A stretch of DNA of 64,000 bases from Enterococcus mundtii (GCF_013394305.1 NZ_AP019810.1:1-64000); one strand, 5' to 3'; positions 16,936 through 26,081 are shown, numbered from the stretch's first letter. Program-made: numbers and translations. Notes: generated from the sequence alone by a model not told the origin.

Positions 16936-17059
16936 TTGCTTCGTCTGATAAATTCGTTCATAATATTAGTATTTTTAAGAAAAAAACACACTAGATAGCC
17001 ATATTCTATGTGACACAAGCGTTTGCAATCTGTTACGAAAGTAGTGATGAACAAAAAAA

Positions 17060-17103
17060 TGATCCCAAAAATGGCGCTTGTTCGCACGCTATTCTTGGGA
17101 TCA
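17060..17103 (-). terminator. terminator after the beta-helix lipoprotein gene
   Basis: TGATCCCAA pairs with TTGGGATCA, and an inner AATGGCG/CGCTATT stem extends it. On the minus strand a T7 run follows. Confidence 0.85.
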
Positions 17104-17131
17104 CTATCCTTCGTTCTCTTCGGTGATGGAA

Positions 17132-18976
17132 CTAAAAACCTCCTGGCCCCATTTGACCAAAGGAAACTTCTTCCCCAGATTGAGAAATCGTCATTGACGT
17201 ATCTGCGAAGCTGAACGTGCCTAAATCTTCTGCATCACTGATTGATAGTTGTTCACTAAAGCCATTCGTAAGTTCAGCTTGAGTCGTGCCACCGGTAGCA
17301 ATCGTATACGTTTCCCCAACTGCAAGCTGTGGTGACGAGACTACGATTGTTTGATAATTTTTAGCAGGTTGATACGCAATCACTGCTTCCCCTGCGGTTG
17401 TTTGCAAACTCATGAGTGTATCTGCTTGTTGAACAGTGTCATAGCTGATCGCTACTGTCGCTTGAGTAGAACTATCACTGACGGTTTGCGCCATCCCGCT
17501 TGAACCAGCAGCGACAAATGTCCCGCCTGTTAGAGTAAATGTCCCACCATAATCCAATGCACCATTACCACCATTTACGGGGCCGTCAATCAGCATCGTA
17601 CCGCCAGACATCTCAATGTTCCCGTTGCTGTCTAAACCGTCGCCTTCTGAATCAACGTAGATTGTCCCACCATTGATCTTGACTTCTTTGCTCTCATCCG
17701 CCTCATCCGGTGGACCACCAAAGCTGTCAGCGCCAAACTGTCCAGTGGTCGTTTCTGTGTCACTGCCACCACCAGCATTGATCCCGTCATCACTAGCAGT
17801 AACATATATCTCTCCGTCATTGAAGGTGATGACTGCTGATTCAATTCCTTCATAGGATTGCTGGATGTCAATTGTGCCGCCATTGAAGGTCAATTCGTTG
17901 TCTGTATGAATCCCATCATCTCCAGAGCTTAATGTGAGTGTCCCGCCTGTTATTTCCGCACTGTTATTGGTATGGATACTGTCATCGGCGCTCTTGATGG
18001 TATAGTTTCCGCTACTGATCAACACATTATTCCCGGCTTTTAGGCCTTTGTAACTTTCATTTGTATCTAAGTTCGTGCTATCGGCTCCGTCGGCCGTCTG
18101 GATCGTGATTTCTGCTCCTTGGCTACGGATGGATGTTTCTGCTTGGATGCCGTCTCTTCCACTGTTTATATTGAAAGTCCCGCCGTCGATCGCAACAGCA
18201 CCTTTTGTCTCGTCCTCTGTTCCATTTGCTTGGATGCCATCCCCTTCTTCGGTGGTGATCTGATAGCTTCCACCTTTGACCGATACCGCATCTTTTCCTT
18301 TCAATCCGTTATTTTTTACATTGATCTTATAGGTTCCAGAGATCAAGACTAAGTCATCTTTGCTACGAATCCCGTTACTATAATTGCCATCGACAGTCAA
18401 TGTGCCAGTACCATTGATCGTCAAATCTTCTTTGCTGTACAATGTGGCATCTGGCTCAGTCTCATTTTCAGTAAGTGTATATGTCTTTCCATCAGCTAAG
18501 TGATTTTCAGTGTTGTCTGCTAAAGTCACTATCGCTTTTTCTGTTTGTTGGATATCAACAGCCGGTCCGTTAGAGTTGATGATCGTTACACCGTTGAAAA
18601 TCAGGTGGACGTTTTCTTCTTTCGGCACGTTCACGATCAATGGCCTATTAGTCAATGTTCCGCTGAGAACATAAGTCCCTCCTTGCGTGATCGTTACTTG
18701 TTTATCAGAAACTTCGACACCTTCTCCTGTCACTTCTGTCTCCTCCCCTAATTGGATGTCGACAGCGGAACTTTCCTCATAGCTAGTTGTTAGATCTTCT
18801 GTCTCATAATTACCGAACGTCGTTTCTGATTCCGTAGATGTCGTATCTGTCGAGAGATCTGTCACTGTACTTGTATCTGTTTCCTCTGTGCTAGTTTTAC
18901 CCGAAGAAGCTGAGTTTGCTGAGGAACAGGCTGTTAATAAGAGGCTGGTAGCGATTAATGAATAGAATTTTTTCAT
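17132..18976 (-). CDS. Cthe_2159-like beta-helix lipoprotein (carbohydrate-binding domain protein)
   Basis: Predicted surface lipoprotein of 614 residues. The signal has a lipobox (LLLTAC, Cys17), then a Ser/Thr-rich linker (about 18-75). A long repetitive region (about 80-560) follows, of short strands in GG(T/S)-type turns such as GGTFNINSGRDGIQA, GGTLTLSSGDDGIHT and GGTIYVDSEGDGLDS. This is a right-handed parallel beta-helix pattern with many Asp-Gly-Ile turns that could bind calcium. It matches the Cthe_2159 family, of which one member binds cellulose-like polysaccharide. The start at 18976 has AAAGGAG eight bases upstream. It is the last gene of an operon with VTC-domain and DUF4956 proteins. 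The C-terminus has no sortase signal. Confidence 0.85.
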   Translation of the reverse strand: MKKFYSLIATSLLLTACSSANSASSGKTSTEETDTSTVTDLSTDTTSTESETTFGNYETEDLTTSYEESSAVDIQLGEETEVTGEGVEVSDKQVTITQGGTYVLSGTLTNRPLIVNVPKEENVHLIFNGVTIINSNGPAVDIQQTEKAIVTLADNTENHLADGKTYTLTENETEPDATLYSKEDLTINGTGTLTVDGNYSNGIRSKDDLVLISGTYKINVKNNGLKGKDAVSVKGGSYQITTEEGDGIQANGTEDETKGAVAIDGGTFNINSGRDGIQAETSIRSQGAEITIQTADGADSTNLDTNESYKGLKAGNNVLISSGNYTIKSADDSIHTNNSAEITGGTLTLSSGDDGIHTDNELTFNGGTIDIQQSYEGIESAVITFNDGEIYVTASDDGINAGGGSDTETTTGQFGADSFGGPPDEADESKEVKINGGTIYVDSEGDGLDSNGNIEMSGGTMLIDGPVNGGNGALDYGGTFTLTGGTFVAAGSSGMAQTVSDSSTQATVAISYDTVQQADTLMSLQTTAGEAVIAYQPAKNYQTIVVSSPQLAVGETYTIATGGTTQAELTNGFSEQLSISDAEDLGTFSFADTSMTISQSGEEVSFGQMGPGGF

Positions 18977-18989
18977 GCGAGTTTCTCCT

Positions 18990-19664
18990 TTATAATTCAT
19001 CACGATTCGTGGCTACTTTACCGAGTACGACTGGTAAATTACCATTGCGAACACGTATTTGATCAATGATTTCTTTTTCCTGCTGTTGATTTTTCAAGAG
19101 AAGAATATAGCGTAACTCGTACAAGCTCCCCATTGTCGTTGTTCGCACAGAACTGAGATGATGCGTATACGTATACTTCTCAAAAATATCGGTAAACAGT
19201 TCAGGGTAGTCCAAATCTTCTGGAATCGTTACCTTCAATTCTCGCTCAGCTACATTATTCTGATTGCCAAAAGATGAAAGATAAAGCAGTAGTAAAAAGA
19301 GCGCGACGATAACTGAGAATATCACCACGTATGCAACGTAGCCCATCCCTGTAGCAATCCCGATGCCCATCGACCAAAAAATACTAGTGATTTCTCTTGA
19401 ACCACCGGCAACCGAACGAAAGCGAATCAGACTGAAGGCACCGACGACCGCCAAGCCTGTTCCAAGATTGCCATTGACCAACATGATGACTGATTGAACC
19501 AGTATCGGCAAAACAGCGACGGTAACAACAAAACTTTTCGTATAGACGTTACGTTGCATATGGATAATTGCAACTAATAACCCTAAAACTAATGAAGTGG
19601 CGATACAAATCAATAATTCTTTAGGTTGAATGGTTGTCCCTGATTCGATTAAACTAGATAGCAT
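18990..19664 (-). CDS. DUF4956 domain membrane protein
   Basis: Integral membrane protein of 224 residues with four hydrophobic segments in the first 130 residues. A cytoplasmic or external alpha/beta domain from about 140 contains LKVTIPEDLDYPELFTDIF. The conserved family segment LIRFRSVAGGSREI lies at about residues 79-92, between helices, and looks like the functional loop. The family's function is unknown, but members are widely linked to VTC-domain polyphosphate-polymerase-like proteins, as here. The start overlaps the VTC gene by 11 bases and has GGAGAG upstream; the lipoprotein gene starts 13 bases after its stop. Cotranscription is near certain. Confidence 0.85.
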   Translation of the reverse strand: MLSSLIESGTTIQPKELLICIATSLVLGLLVAIIHMQRNVYTKSFVVTVAVLPILVQSVIMLVNGNLGTGLAVVGAFSLIRFRSVAGGSREITSIFWSMGIGIATGMGYVAYVVIFSVIVALFLLLLYLSSFGNQNNVAERELKVTIPEDLDYPELFTDIFEKYTYTHHLSSVRTTTMGSLYELRYILLLKNQQQEKEIIDQIRVRNGNLPVVLGKVATNRDEL

Positions 19665-20379
19665 GGTTCTTTCTCTCCTTTGTCTGAATGAATAAATGTC
19701 GCTGATACGTTTCTGCGTATTTTGAAAAGCTCCCTTTTCTTAGCTGATAATCGTTCAACAGCTCCACAAACCACAAGGGATACGCCCCTAGCGCTTTCAC
19801 TTCCATCAGTATGCCAATCTCAGGAGCAACCAAAGTTTCTTTCCCTGTGATTGATAGATCCAAATTGGTACTGCGAAAACGGATGTTCTGATCAAACGTC
19901 ACACGAAAATCTGGATCTGACGTGCCAAATAGTGAAATTCGTTCATAAATGATCATTGTTTTAGGCGACAAATCTGGATTTCTTTTGAACAACCAATTCA
20001 CTTCCTGTGGGATTTGTTCGGCTTCATTCTTGAGAAAATATTTTTGATCAAGCCATTGCAGATACTCAGCATAAGTGAGTGGCATTCTTCTTTTATAGAC
20101 AATTCCGTTGACCTTCTTTTTTATTTCTAGAAAGACCATTGATGTTTCCTGTGATATGCCATAGCTTCTTACTCTGAATTTTTCTTTGTATTTTGGTTTC
20201 GTCATAGAATTGGTAATGAAACGATCGTCTGGTGTATCAAAGTACAAGGATAAAATAGTATGCAGCCCATATTCGTCGATCTGCATCTGTTTTTTCAAGT
20301 CTTTTAAAAAAGAATGGAACTGTGCCGTTGGGATCAGATATTTTGTTTCTTTGCGTTGGAATACATTTTTTAATTTCAT
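19654..20379 (-). CDS. VTC-domain (polyphosphate polymerase-like) protein
   Basis: Cytoplasmic protein of 241 residues with the tunnel fold of the yeast VTC4 catalytic core. The basic residues that line the tunnel are visible in order: ETKYLI near the N-terminus, KEKFRVRSYG, FLEIKKKVNG, YKRRMPL, VTFDQNIRFR, and near the end MEVKALG and KGSFSKYAE. The Glu of MEVK is a likely metal ligand. Yeast VTC4 makes polyphosphate from ATP; for bacterial small VTC proteins this activity is inferred. It heads the operon with DUF4956 and the beta-helix lipoprotein. AGGAGG lies seven bases before ATG at 20379. Confidence 0.85.
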   Translation of the reverse strand: MKLKNVFQRKETKYLIPTAQFHSFLKDLKKQMQIDEYGLHTILSLYFDTPDDRFITNSMTKPKYKEKFRVRSYGISQETSMVFLEIKKKVNGIVYKRRMPLTYAEYLQWLDQKYFLKNEAEQIPQEVNWLFKRNPDLSPKTMIIYERISLFGTSDPDFRVTFDQNIRFRSTNLDLSITGKETLVAPEIGILMEVKALGAYPLWFVELLNDYQLRKGSFSKYAETYQRHLFIQTKERKNHAI

Positions 20380-20429
20380 TTTTTTCCTCCTGTCGTATCA
20401 AGTGATGTCATCTATCATACAAAGGTTAG

Positions 20430-20458
20430 CTTAAACGGAACTTAATCCGAAATTTAAG
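20430..20458. promoter_or_regulatory. direct repeats in divergent promoter region, possible response-regulator site
   Basis: CTTAA occurs at 20430-20434 and again at 20441-20445, an 11-base step of one helical turn, with a related TTTAAG at 20453-20458. OmpR-type regulators often bind such tandem boxes. The site lies between the VTC operon and the two-component genes. Confidence 0.45.
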
Positions 20459-20520
20459 TTTTGTTTATGCTAATCATGGTAAAATTAACTTATATGGTGA
20501 AAGCAATAGAGGTGGAATGT

Positions 20521-21195
20521 ATGATTAAATTATTAGTGGTCGAAGATGATCACGTATTGTCGGATAATATCAAAGAGATCATTTCTGAAATCGGTGAAGT
20601 GACCCAAGTCTATGATGGCAGCGAAGGCTTATATGAATTGGAATCTGGTGTTTATGATCTAGCAGTTCTTGATTTGATGATCCCTGAAATGAATGGATAT
20701 GAAGTATTAGCGCATCTTCGGAAAAAGAACATCTTGACGCCGGTACTGATCTTGACCGCAAAAGATGGTTTAGAAGACAAAATTGAAGGATTTGAACGTG
20801 GTGCGGATGACTATTTGACCAAACCATTTTATCGTGAAGAATTACTGATGCGGATCAAAGCATTATTGAAACGTTCACTCGGACTCTTCAGTGAACATAC
20901 GTTGGAGTATCAAGGAATCATCTGTGATTTGCAACAAAATACCGTCGAATACAAGAAACAACTACTTCCGATTCAAGGAAAAGAATTTGAGTTGCTTGTT
21001 TATTTCTTGCAAAATAAAGGGATCATCTTGACGAAAGAGCAGATTTTCGACCGTATCTGGGGCTTTGATTCTGACACGACGATCACTGTCGTTGAAGTTT
21101 ATATGAGCAATCTTAGAAAACATCTTCGAGAGACCGGCTTGGATAAAGAAATCAAAACGTTGCGTAATGTCGGCTACATCTTACAGGGAGAGTGA
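20521..21195 (+). CDS. OmpR family response regulator
   Basis: Two-component response regulator of 224 residues. The receiver domain (1-115) has the acidic pocket VVEDD, phospho-acceptor Asp51 in [11 protein letters not shown], and the conserved Lys in LILTAKDG. The C-terminal winged helix (about 128-222) carries [20 protein letters not shown] and [13 protein letters not shown] use the ATG at 20521 with GAGGTGG upstream; the in-frame reading 20 codons longer lacks a ribosome site. The kinase gene starts four bases after its stop. It is divergent from the VTC/DUF4956/lipoprotein operon, which is the likely target. Confidence 0.93.
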   Translation: MIKLLVVEDDHVLSDNIKEIISEIGEVTQVYDGSEGLYELESGVYDLAVLDLMIPEMNGYEVLAHLRKKNILTPVLILTAKDGLEDKIEGFERGADDYLTKPFYREELLMRIKALLKRSLGLFSEHTLEYQGIICDLQQNTVEYKKQLLPIQGKEFELLVYFLQNKGIILTKEQIFDRIWGFDSDTTITVVEVYMSNLRKHLRETGLDKEIKTLRNVGYILQGE

Positions 21196-21199
21196 GGCG

Positions 21200-22510
21200 A
21201 TGACAGACAGTATTTTCAATAAACAACGTACAAAACTTTTTGCAGCCAATGTGACCGCCTTTGCCTTGATTTTTCTTTTGCTTGGAGGAATCATTCTACA
21301 TTTATTGAATCAGTCAGCCTATCGTGAGACCAACCTGATGTTGAAGAATGTCTCAATGAACTCGCGTATGGTGCAATTAGAAATCGAACGTTATCAACAG
21401 GGAAACCCTTTTTTCAACGCCCAGATCCCCCCACGTCAAACAGAGTCACTACCTGAAGGCGATCGTTTCAATACTCAAGTGATCTTGTGGTCTGCATCAG
21501 GTGAAGTCTTGAATAAAGAAACCATTGGTGGTCGTTTTAATCAAATCGAAGGGATCAAGCTGGATACGAGTCAGTTAGATACGATCCAAGACATTGAGCT
21601 TGCACAAGCTGACCAAGGAACGCCCCTTTATTTTCGATCGATTACTAAAAAAGCAACAAATCAAGGAGAAGTTGCCTACGTCCAAGTATTAGAAAATACC
21701 AATCAAATCAACTCTTCTCTGCGAACATTCCAAACGATTTTGATCCTTTGTATGATTTTCTTTTGGCTAGGTTCCATTGGCGTCAGCTATTATTTGTCTA
21801 AGCTCAACATGCGTCCGATCTTAGCATCATGGCGCCGACAAAGAGAATTTGTGGAAAATGCTTCCCATGAATTGCGAACACCTTTAACAATCATCCAAAA
21901 CAGTTTGGAACACCTCTTTACTAAACCAAATCATACGATCATCGAAGAATCTGAAAGTATTGCGCAAGCATTGGCTGAAACAAGACGCCTGACTGGCTTG
22001 ACCTCTGATTTATTGACCTTAGCACGAAGCGATTCGAGTCAAGATACGCTCGCAAAGCAAGAACTACAAACAAAAGGATTTATCGCTGAATTGATCAAAC
22101 CCTTCCAAGAGATGGCAACGATTGATCAAAAAGAATTTATAGTCGATAACCAAGCAGACATGAGTGTTTTAGTTGATCCGAAAAAAATCCATCAAGTATT
22201 AGTCATTTTGCTAGATAACGCACTCAAGTACACGAGTGAACACGACAAGATCATTGTCACATCAGCTAGCACCAATAAAGACTGGGTGATCCATGTCAAA
22301 AATACAGGTTCTGCGATCAGTGATGAAGACAAAAACCGGATTTTTGATCGCTTTTACCGTGAAGACCAAGCTAGATCAAAGGAAACGGGTGGCTATGGAC
22401 TTGGCTTAGCAATCGCAAAACAATTGATCGAGCAACACAAGGGACAATTGACTGTGTCAGATCACTTGCCTGTAGGTGTGGATTTCAAGATCCAGTTACC
22501 CATCAAATAA
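21200..22510 (+). CDS. sensor histidine kinase
   Basis: Membrane sensor kinase of 436 residues. A first membrane helix at about 14-36 is followed by an extracytoplasmic sensor region of about 140 residues, a second helix at about 179-199, an H-box ENASHELRTPL (phosphorylated His about 223), and ATPase motifs including the N-box LLDNALKY, NRIFDRFYR and GYGLGLAIAK. The start is the ATG at 21200, where GAGAGTGAGG at the end of the regulator gene supplies the ribosome site. The extracellular part has no recognised ligand domain. It pairs with the OmpR regulator just before it and ends at a terminator. Confidence 0.93.
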   Translation: MTDSIFNKQRTKLFAANVTAFALIFLLLGGIILHLLNQSAYRETNLMLKNVSMNSRMVQLEIERYQQGNPFFNAQIPPRQTESLPEGDRFNTQVILWSASGEVLNKETIGGRFNQIEGIKLDTSQLDTIQDIELAQADQGTPLYFRSITKKATNQGEVAYVQVLENTNQINSSLRTFQTILILCMIFFWLGSIGVSYYLSKLNMRPILASWRRQREFVENASHELRTPLTIIQNSLEHLFTKPNHTIIEESESIAQALAETRRLTGLTSDLLTLARSDSSQDTLAKQELQTKGFIAELIKPFQEMATIDQKEFIVDNQADMSVLVDPKKIHQVLVILLDNALKYTSEHDKIIVTSASTNKDWVIHVKNTGSAISDEDKNRIFDRFYREDQARSKETGGYGLGLAIAKQLIEQHKGQLTVSDHLPVGVDFKIQLPIK

Positions 22511-22527
22511 TCATTTAGTGACACGCG

Positions 22528-22575
22528 AAAAGACACTTTGAACCATAGCTGATGCTACGTCAGAGTGTCTTTTTT
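22528..22575 (+). terminator. terminator after the two-component system
   Basis: AAGACACT..TTGA pairs with TCAG..AGTGTCTT, followed by six T on the plus strand, about 20 bases after the kinase stop. Confidence 0.82.
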
Positions 22576-22757
22576 ATTGATTTAGTTTTTAGTATTCAGT
22601 GAATGATTGTAGTAAAATAAGACGAGGATCACAAGTAACAGTTGCCCTTCATCGCTCCCCTATCAGGCTAATACATTTTGGGAGGCAGAAGCAATCTTTC
22701 CAGAAATACACTAGTTCCTGTTCCCATGACTTTAGATACGAAATGGAGGTTTTTTGC

Positions 22758-23756
22758 ATGGATGTCAAAACAAGAAAACAGATACAAGAAAAGTTGAAAC
22801 AACGAATGCTCCAGTTACCACCGATCTTCAATGAATTTTTGCAGGCGAACTCAAAAAAATTATCATTAGCCAGTCGCTATGAATATGCAAAAGATTTCCA
22901 TTTATTTACAGATTACTTACGAAAAACGCATAAACAAGAAATAAATGATCAGTTGATCATCCAATTGGAAAAACAAGTCTATCTTAATTTTTTAAGTGAA
23001 GTTTACCTTCACACGCGAGCTTTTCATACAGCTGCTGCACAAGAAACACAACAGCAATTCAAAAATGGTTACTACGGGATCTCTCGTAAGCAATATGCTT
23101 TGAATCATTTTCTACGCTTTTTGTATGAAAAAGGCCTTGTTGAAAAAGAGATTTCCTTATTAGGGGATAGTTTACCAGAAACTACCTCTGCCGCTCCCCG
23201 TTACATCGACGCTTCTTTATTAAGTAATTTTGACTCGCTTTTCGTTCCTGAAAAAGGTTTTAATTCTCCACGGGAAGCACTTTTTGAACAAAAAAATCGT
23301 GCAAGAAATCTGGCAATCGTGGCTGTTCTCCTCTATTGTGGCTTGAAAATCCATGAAGTCGTTGAATTAAAATGGAAAAATATAGATATGAAGAAACAGA
23401 TTCTGGTTGTAGATCGGAAAGCGAATCGTTTGGAGCGAGTACCTATTCCAAATGAAGCCCTTCCGATACTTGCGAATTATGCCAACCAACATAAAAATGG
23501 TGCATCTGGAGAATCCTATGTTTTCCGCTCTTCACACGATGAACAAATCTCGCCTCGCACGATTCGCCAAATCCTTGATCGGATCACGGTGTACAAAAAC
23601 GTTTCACCGGAATTGTGTCGGAAAACTTTCCGTTACTATACTGAATTATACTTAGGCGACAAAGATGCAGTGAATTATCTCTGTGGCAATCGCTATGTAC
23701 GTCCACACTCATTTGAAGAAATTTACGAGAAAATGCGTGACTTCTCCTATCGTTGA
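22758..23756 (+). CDS. tyrosine-recombinase-fold protein with degenerate active site
   Basis: Product of 332 residues with the two-domain layout of XerC/D/S: an N-terminal SAM-like DNA-binding domain (about 20-130) and a C-terminal catalytic domain (about 165-330). The nucleophile Tyr323 (EEIYEKM), Arg288 (ELCRKTF) and the beta-hairpin Lys221 remain. The first catalytic Arg is Lys197 (CGLKIHEV), the usual His before Arg288 is Glu285, and the third-motif His/Trp is Asn311 (LCGNRY). So three of six catalytic positions differ and strand exchange is doubtful; it may bind DNA or be a repurposed paralogue. The start is the ATG at 22758, eight bases after GGAGG. It is a single gene, with no attachment repeats seen nearby. 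Confidence 0.82.
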   Translation: MDVKTRKQIQEKLKQRMLQLPPIFNEFLQANSKKLSLASRYEYAKDFHLFTDYLRKTHKQEINDQLIIQLEKQVYLNFLSEVYLHTRAFHTAAAQETQQQFKNGYYGISRKQYALNHFLRFLYEKGLVEKEISLLGDSLPETTSAAPRYIDASLLSNFDSLFVPEKGFNSPREALFEQKNRARNLAIVAVLLYCGLKIHEVVELKWKNIDMKKQILVVDRKANRLERVPIPNEALPILANYANQHKNGASGESYVFRSSHDEQISPRTIRQILDRITVYKNVSPELCRKTFRYYTELYLGDKDAVNYLCGNRYVRPHSFEEIYEKMRDFSYR

Positions 23757-23779
23757 ATCGTTCAATGATCTATGAAATC

Positions 23780-23836
23780 ATCGCATAGAAAGTTCGCTAC
23801 ATCGCTCTGTTTCTTCACTTTCTATGCGATCTATTT
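23780..23836 (+). terminator. terminator after the recombinase-like gene
   Basis: A perfect 14-base-pair stem (ATCGCATAGAAAGT with ACTTTCTATGCGAT) and a 23-base loop are followed by a broken T tract (CTATTTCTTGTT). Efficiency is uncertain because the tract is interrupted. Confidence 0.7.
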
Positions 23837-24376
23837 CTTGTTGAAGAATTTATTAACTGACAAGTATCCTCACTTAAAGTTTTTAAAAACGATCAAGTTG
23901 CTTTTGTCTTCTTTCTTGAAATAAGGTTATCGTAACTGTTCATTTTACATTGACTGATTCTTGCTTAGCATTTTGATCAGAATTTTTATTGCGCTTATTC
24001 TCAAATGTACCGACTGCTTTACGATGTTCTTCGATTTACATTTTTTCATTCCTTTTCAATACAGCTGATTAATTCAAATAGTATATCTATTATTTTCGTT
24101 TATCTTATTAAAAAAATAACTGATTATAAGTACATTTTTTTGAAAAAAACAAAAAAATGATTGATAAATCCTTTATAAAAAGCGAGTGGTCAAGCATTTT
24201 CTCAAAAAAACCTTACGTCACCTCATATGGATATTGTGCATTTTTCATCCAATCTGCCCTCTCAATCCAAAAGATAACTTTACATTTAGGTTTTTCTGTT
24301 ATTTAGATTGTGGATATGCTATCATATTTTAAGACTTTGTACATTTATTAACAAATTTATTTATGGAGCGTGAAAG
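23837..24376. other. AT-rich intergenic region, no gene seen
   Basis: About 540 bases between the recombinase-like gene and the adenylating enzyme hold no credible ORF or RNA gene on either strand. The last 80 bases should contain the promoter of the adenylating enzyme; TATCAT near 24320 is a possible -10. No repeats or recombination sites stand out. Confidence 0.5.
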
Positions 24377-25906
24377 ATGGAAACAATCGACTATACCCCA
24401 CTTAATCTTTATACGAATTTTCAAGAAGCTGCTGAACGCACACCTGATGTCCCAATGATTTTTGATCAGATATTAGTGGCTTTTCCGGAGCTTGGTTTTA
24501 AAAGCACTTACAGCGAATGTCATGAATTAGTAGTAACACGTGCCTACCAACTGGCTAGTTTAGGTGTGACACTTGGTGACAAGATCATGATCTACAAAAG
24601 CTCTGCTTTTGATACCTACTTGATGGCCGTTGCTGCCTCTTATCTAGGTGCAATTCCTGTCATGCCTTCCTACCATTTACCAACAAGTACTTTAGAAGTA
24701 TTTGTTGATCGTTTGGAAGATCCTTTTATCTTATTTGACGAATTTACAAGTGAACGCGTTGCAGGTATCACTAACGGCACGAAGAGCAAACAATTGGCTG
24801 TCGCTGATTTGCTCAAACAACCCGCAACTCCTGTGGCACAAAAGAAATTAGATAATGATGAAATCTCTTATATGACTCACACTTCAGGCACGACCGGCAT
24901 TCCTAAATTGATTTGCCACTCTGCACATTCAATGGGCTGGCGGACAAAGTGGCAAAAAATGGTATTTACTAAGATCACCGAGAAGAAATTAGTCGCTTTT
25001 CATATTTCGCCGGTTCATTCACGATTCAACATCGGCATCTCTTCTCTTATGGCAATGGGCTTTCCGATGATGCCAATCGCAGATCCTCAAGGTGAACATG
25101 TGGTAAAACTGTTATTAGAGAATCCGCCAATTGCTTTAGAGACACATCCAAATAACTTTGTTCAGTGGAGTTTCACTGCTAGAGAGCATCCAGAAGCTTT
25201 TTCAGGTATTCGCTACTACCACTCTACATTTGATGCCATCAACAATCAGACAATGGAAGTATTCCTTCAAACGTCAGCAACAAAAGAAGCAATCTTTTTG
25301 CAAGTCTACGGACAAAGTGAATGTGGACCGATGATTTTGAAAGCTCATACTTTGGAGAGCTTAAAAACAAGTGACGCACGTGATATGGGTGTCGGGTTAG
25401 GTGACTTGACCAAAGCAAGGATCACTGATGAAGAAGGCAATGAACTACCGGCGAACACAGATGGTCACATCCACTTGTTATCAAAAGGCCGTGCATTGAC
25501 TTATTATAAAGAAGATGCTCGATTTCAAGAAAATGTGTATGGTGTTTGGTGGGATAGCGGCGATTATGGTTGTATCGATGAAAATGGCCATCTACATCTG
25601 AAAGATCGTCAAGTTGACTTGATCGATACGATCAATAGTACATTAGCGATCGAAGATTATTTGTTGGATTCATTGGAATTTTTAGCTGAAGTCGTCATCG
25701 TTCGTGATAAAGATAATTCACCACAACCAATCATTGCTTTAGCGCCGAATCAAGAGATGGATTGGGATCGTTGGTGGAACCAAGTCCATGAATTGCCACG
25801 TTTGAACACACCGATCATTCGTGCTTACGAAGATATTCCAAGAACAGCAACCATGAAAGTCCAACGGTTACAAATTGAAAAGGAATTTAAAGAAGCAAAT
25901 CAATAA
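24377..25906 (+). CDS. AMP-forming adenylating enzyme (acyl-CoA synthetase/NRPS A-domain superfamily), free-standing
   Basis: ANL-superfamily enzyme of 509 residues that should activate a carboxylate with ATP. Its core motifs are THTSGTTGIPK (phosphate loop, about 167-177), YGQSECGPM (about 311-319), DSGDYGCIDENG (motif A7) and LKDRQVDLIDT (hinge, A8). The terminal lysine of motif A10 is Lys494 (TATMKVQRL). There is no carrier, condensation or thioesterase domain, and no carrier-protein or CoA-transfer gene nearby. A single-gene transcript ends at the terminator at 25928. The acceptor and acid are unknown. It is distinct from the menE ligase at the other end of the window. Confidence 0.85.
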   Translation: METIDYTPLNLYTNFQEAAERTPDVPMIFDQILVAFPELGFKSTYSECHELVVTRAYQLASLGVTLGDKIMIYKSSAFDTYLMAVAASYLGAIPVMPSYHLPTSTLEVFVDRLEDPFILFDEFTSERVAGITNGTKSKQLAVADLLKQPATPVAQKKLDNDEISYMTHTSGTTGIPKLICHSAHSMGWRTKWQKMVFTKITEKKLVAFHISPVHSRFNIGISSLMAMGFPMMPIADPQGEHVVKLLLENPPIALETHPNNFVQWSFTAREHPEAFSGIRYYHSTFDAINNQTMEVFLQTSATKEAIFLQVYGQSECGPMILKAHTLESLKTSDARDMGVGLGDLTKARITDEEGNELPANTDGHIHLLSKGRALTYYKEDARFQENVYGVWWDSGDYGCIDENGHLHLKDRQVDLIDTINSTLAIEDYLLDSLEFLAEVVIVRDKDNSPQPIIALAPNQEMDWDRWWNQVHELPRLNTPIIRAYEDIPRTATMKVQRLQIEKEFKEANQ

Positions 25907-25927
25907 TTATCTCCTCCAATAGTCCAG

Positions 25928-25968
25928 ACAAGTACTTTTCCTGTAGTTAGGAAAGTGCTTGTTTTTTT
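25928..25968 (+). terminator. terminator after the adenylating enzyme gene
   Basis: ACAAGTACTTTCCT-type stem pairs with AGGAAAGTGCTTGT, followed by seven T. One internal wobble is present. Confidence 0.88.
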
Positions 25969-26081
25969 GTATATAGATTTCTTTTCTTTTTTTTATATAA
26001 AGTGGCTGACTTGATAATCTGCCAATTGGCTGTTTTTCTTTTTATTCGAACAAGGTATACTCTTTTTGTGGAGGGATAAAA

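Noticed and set aside
17006-17040. A cre-like sequence (AAGCGTTTGCAAT) upstream of the ABC exporter
   Set aside because: It fits the consensus poorly, lies far from the -35 and also falls close to another gene's terminator, so I do not count it as a control site.
22511-24376. Mobile element or attachment site around the recombinase-like gene
   Set aside because: No terminal repeats, no cargo genes, no tRNA and no excisionase; the neighbours look chromosomal and the catalytic residues are degenerate.
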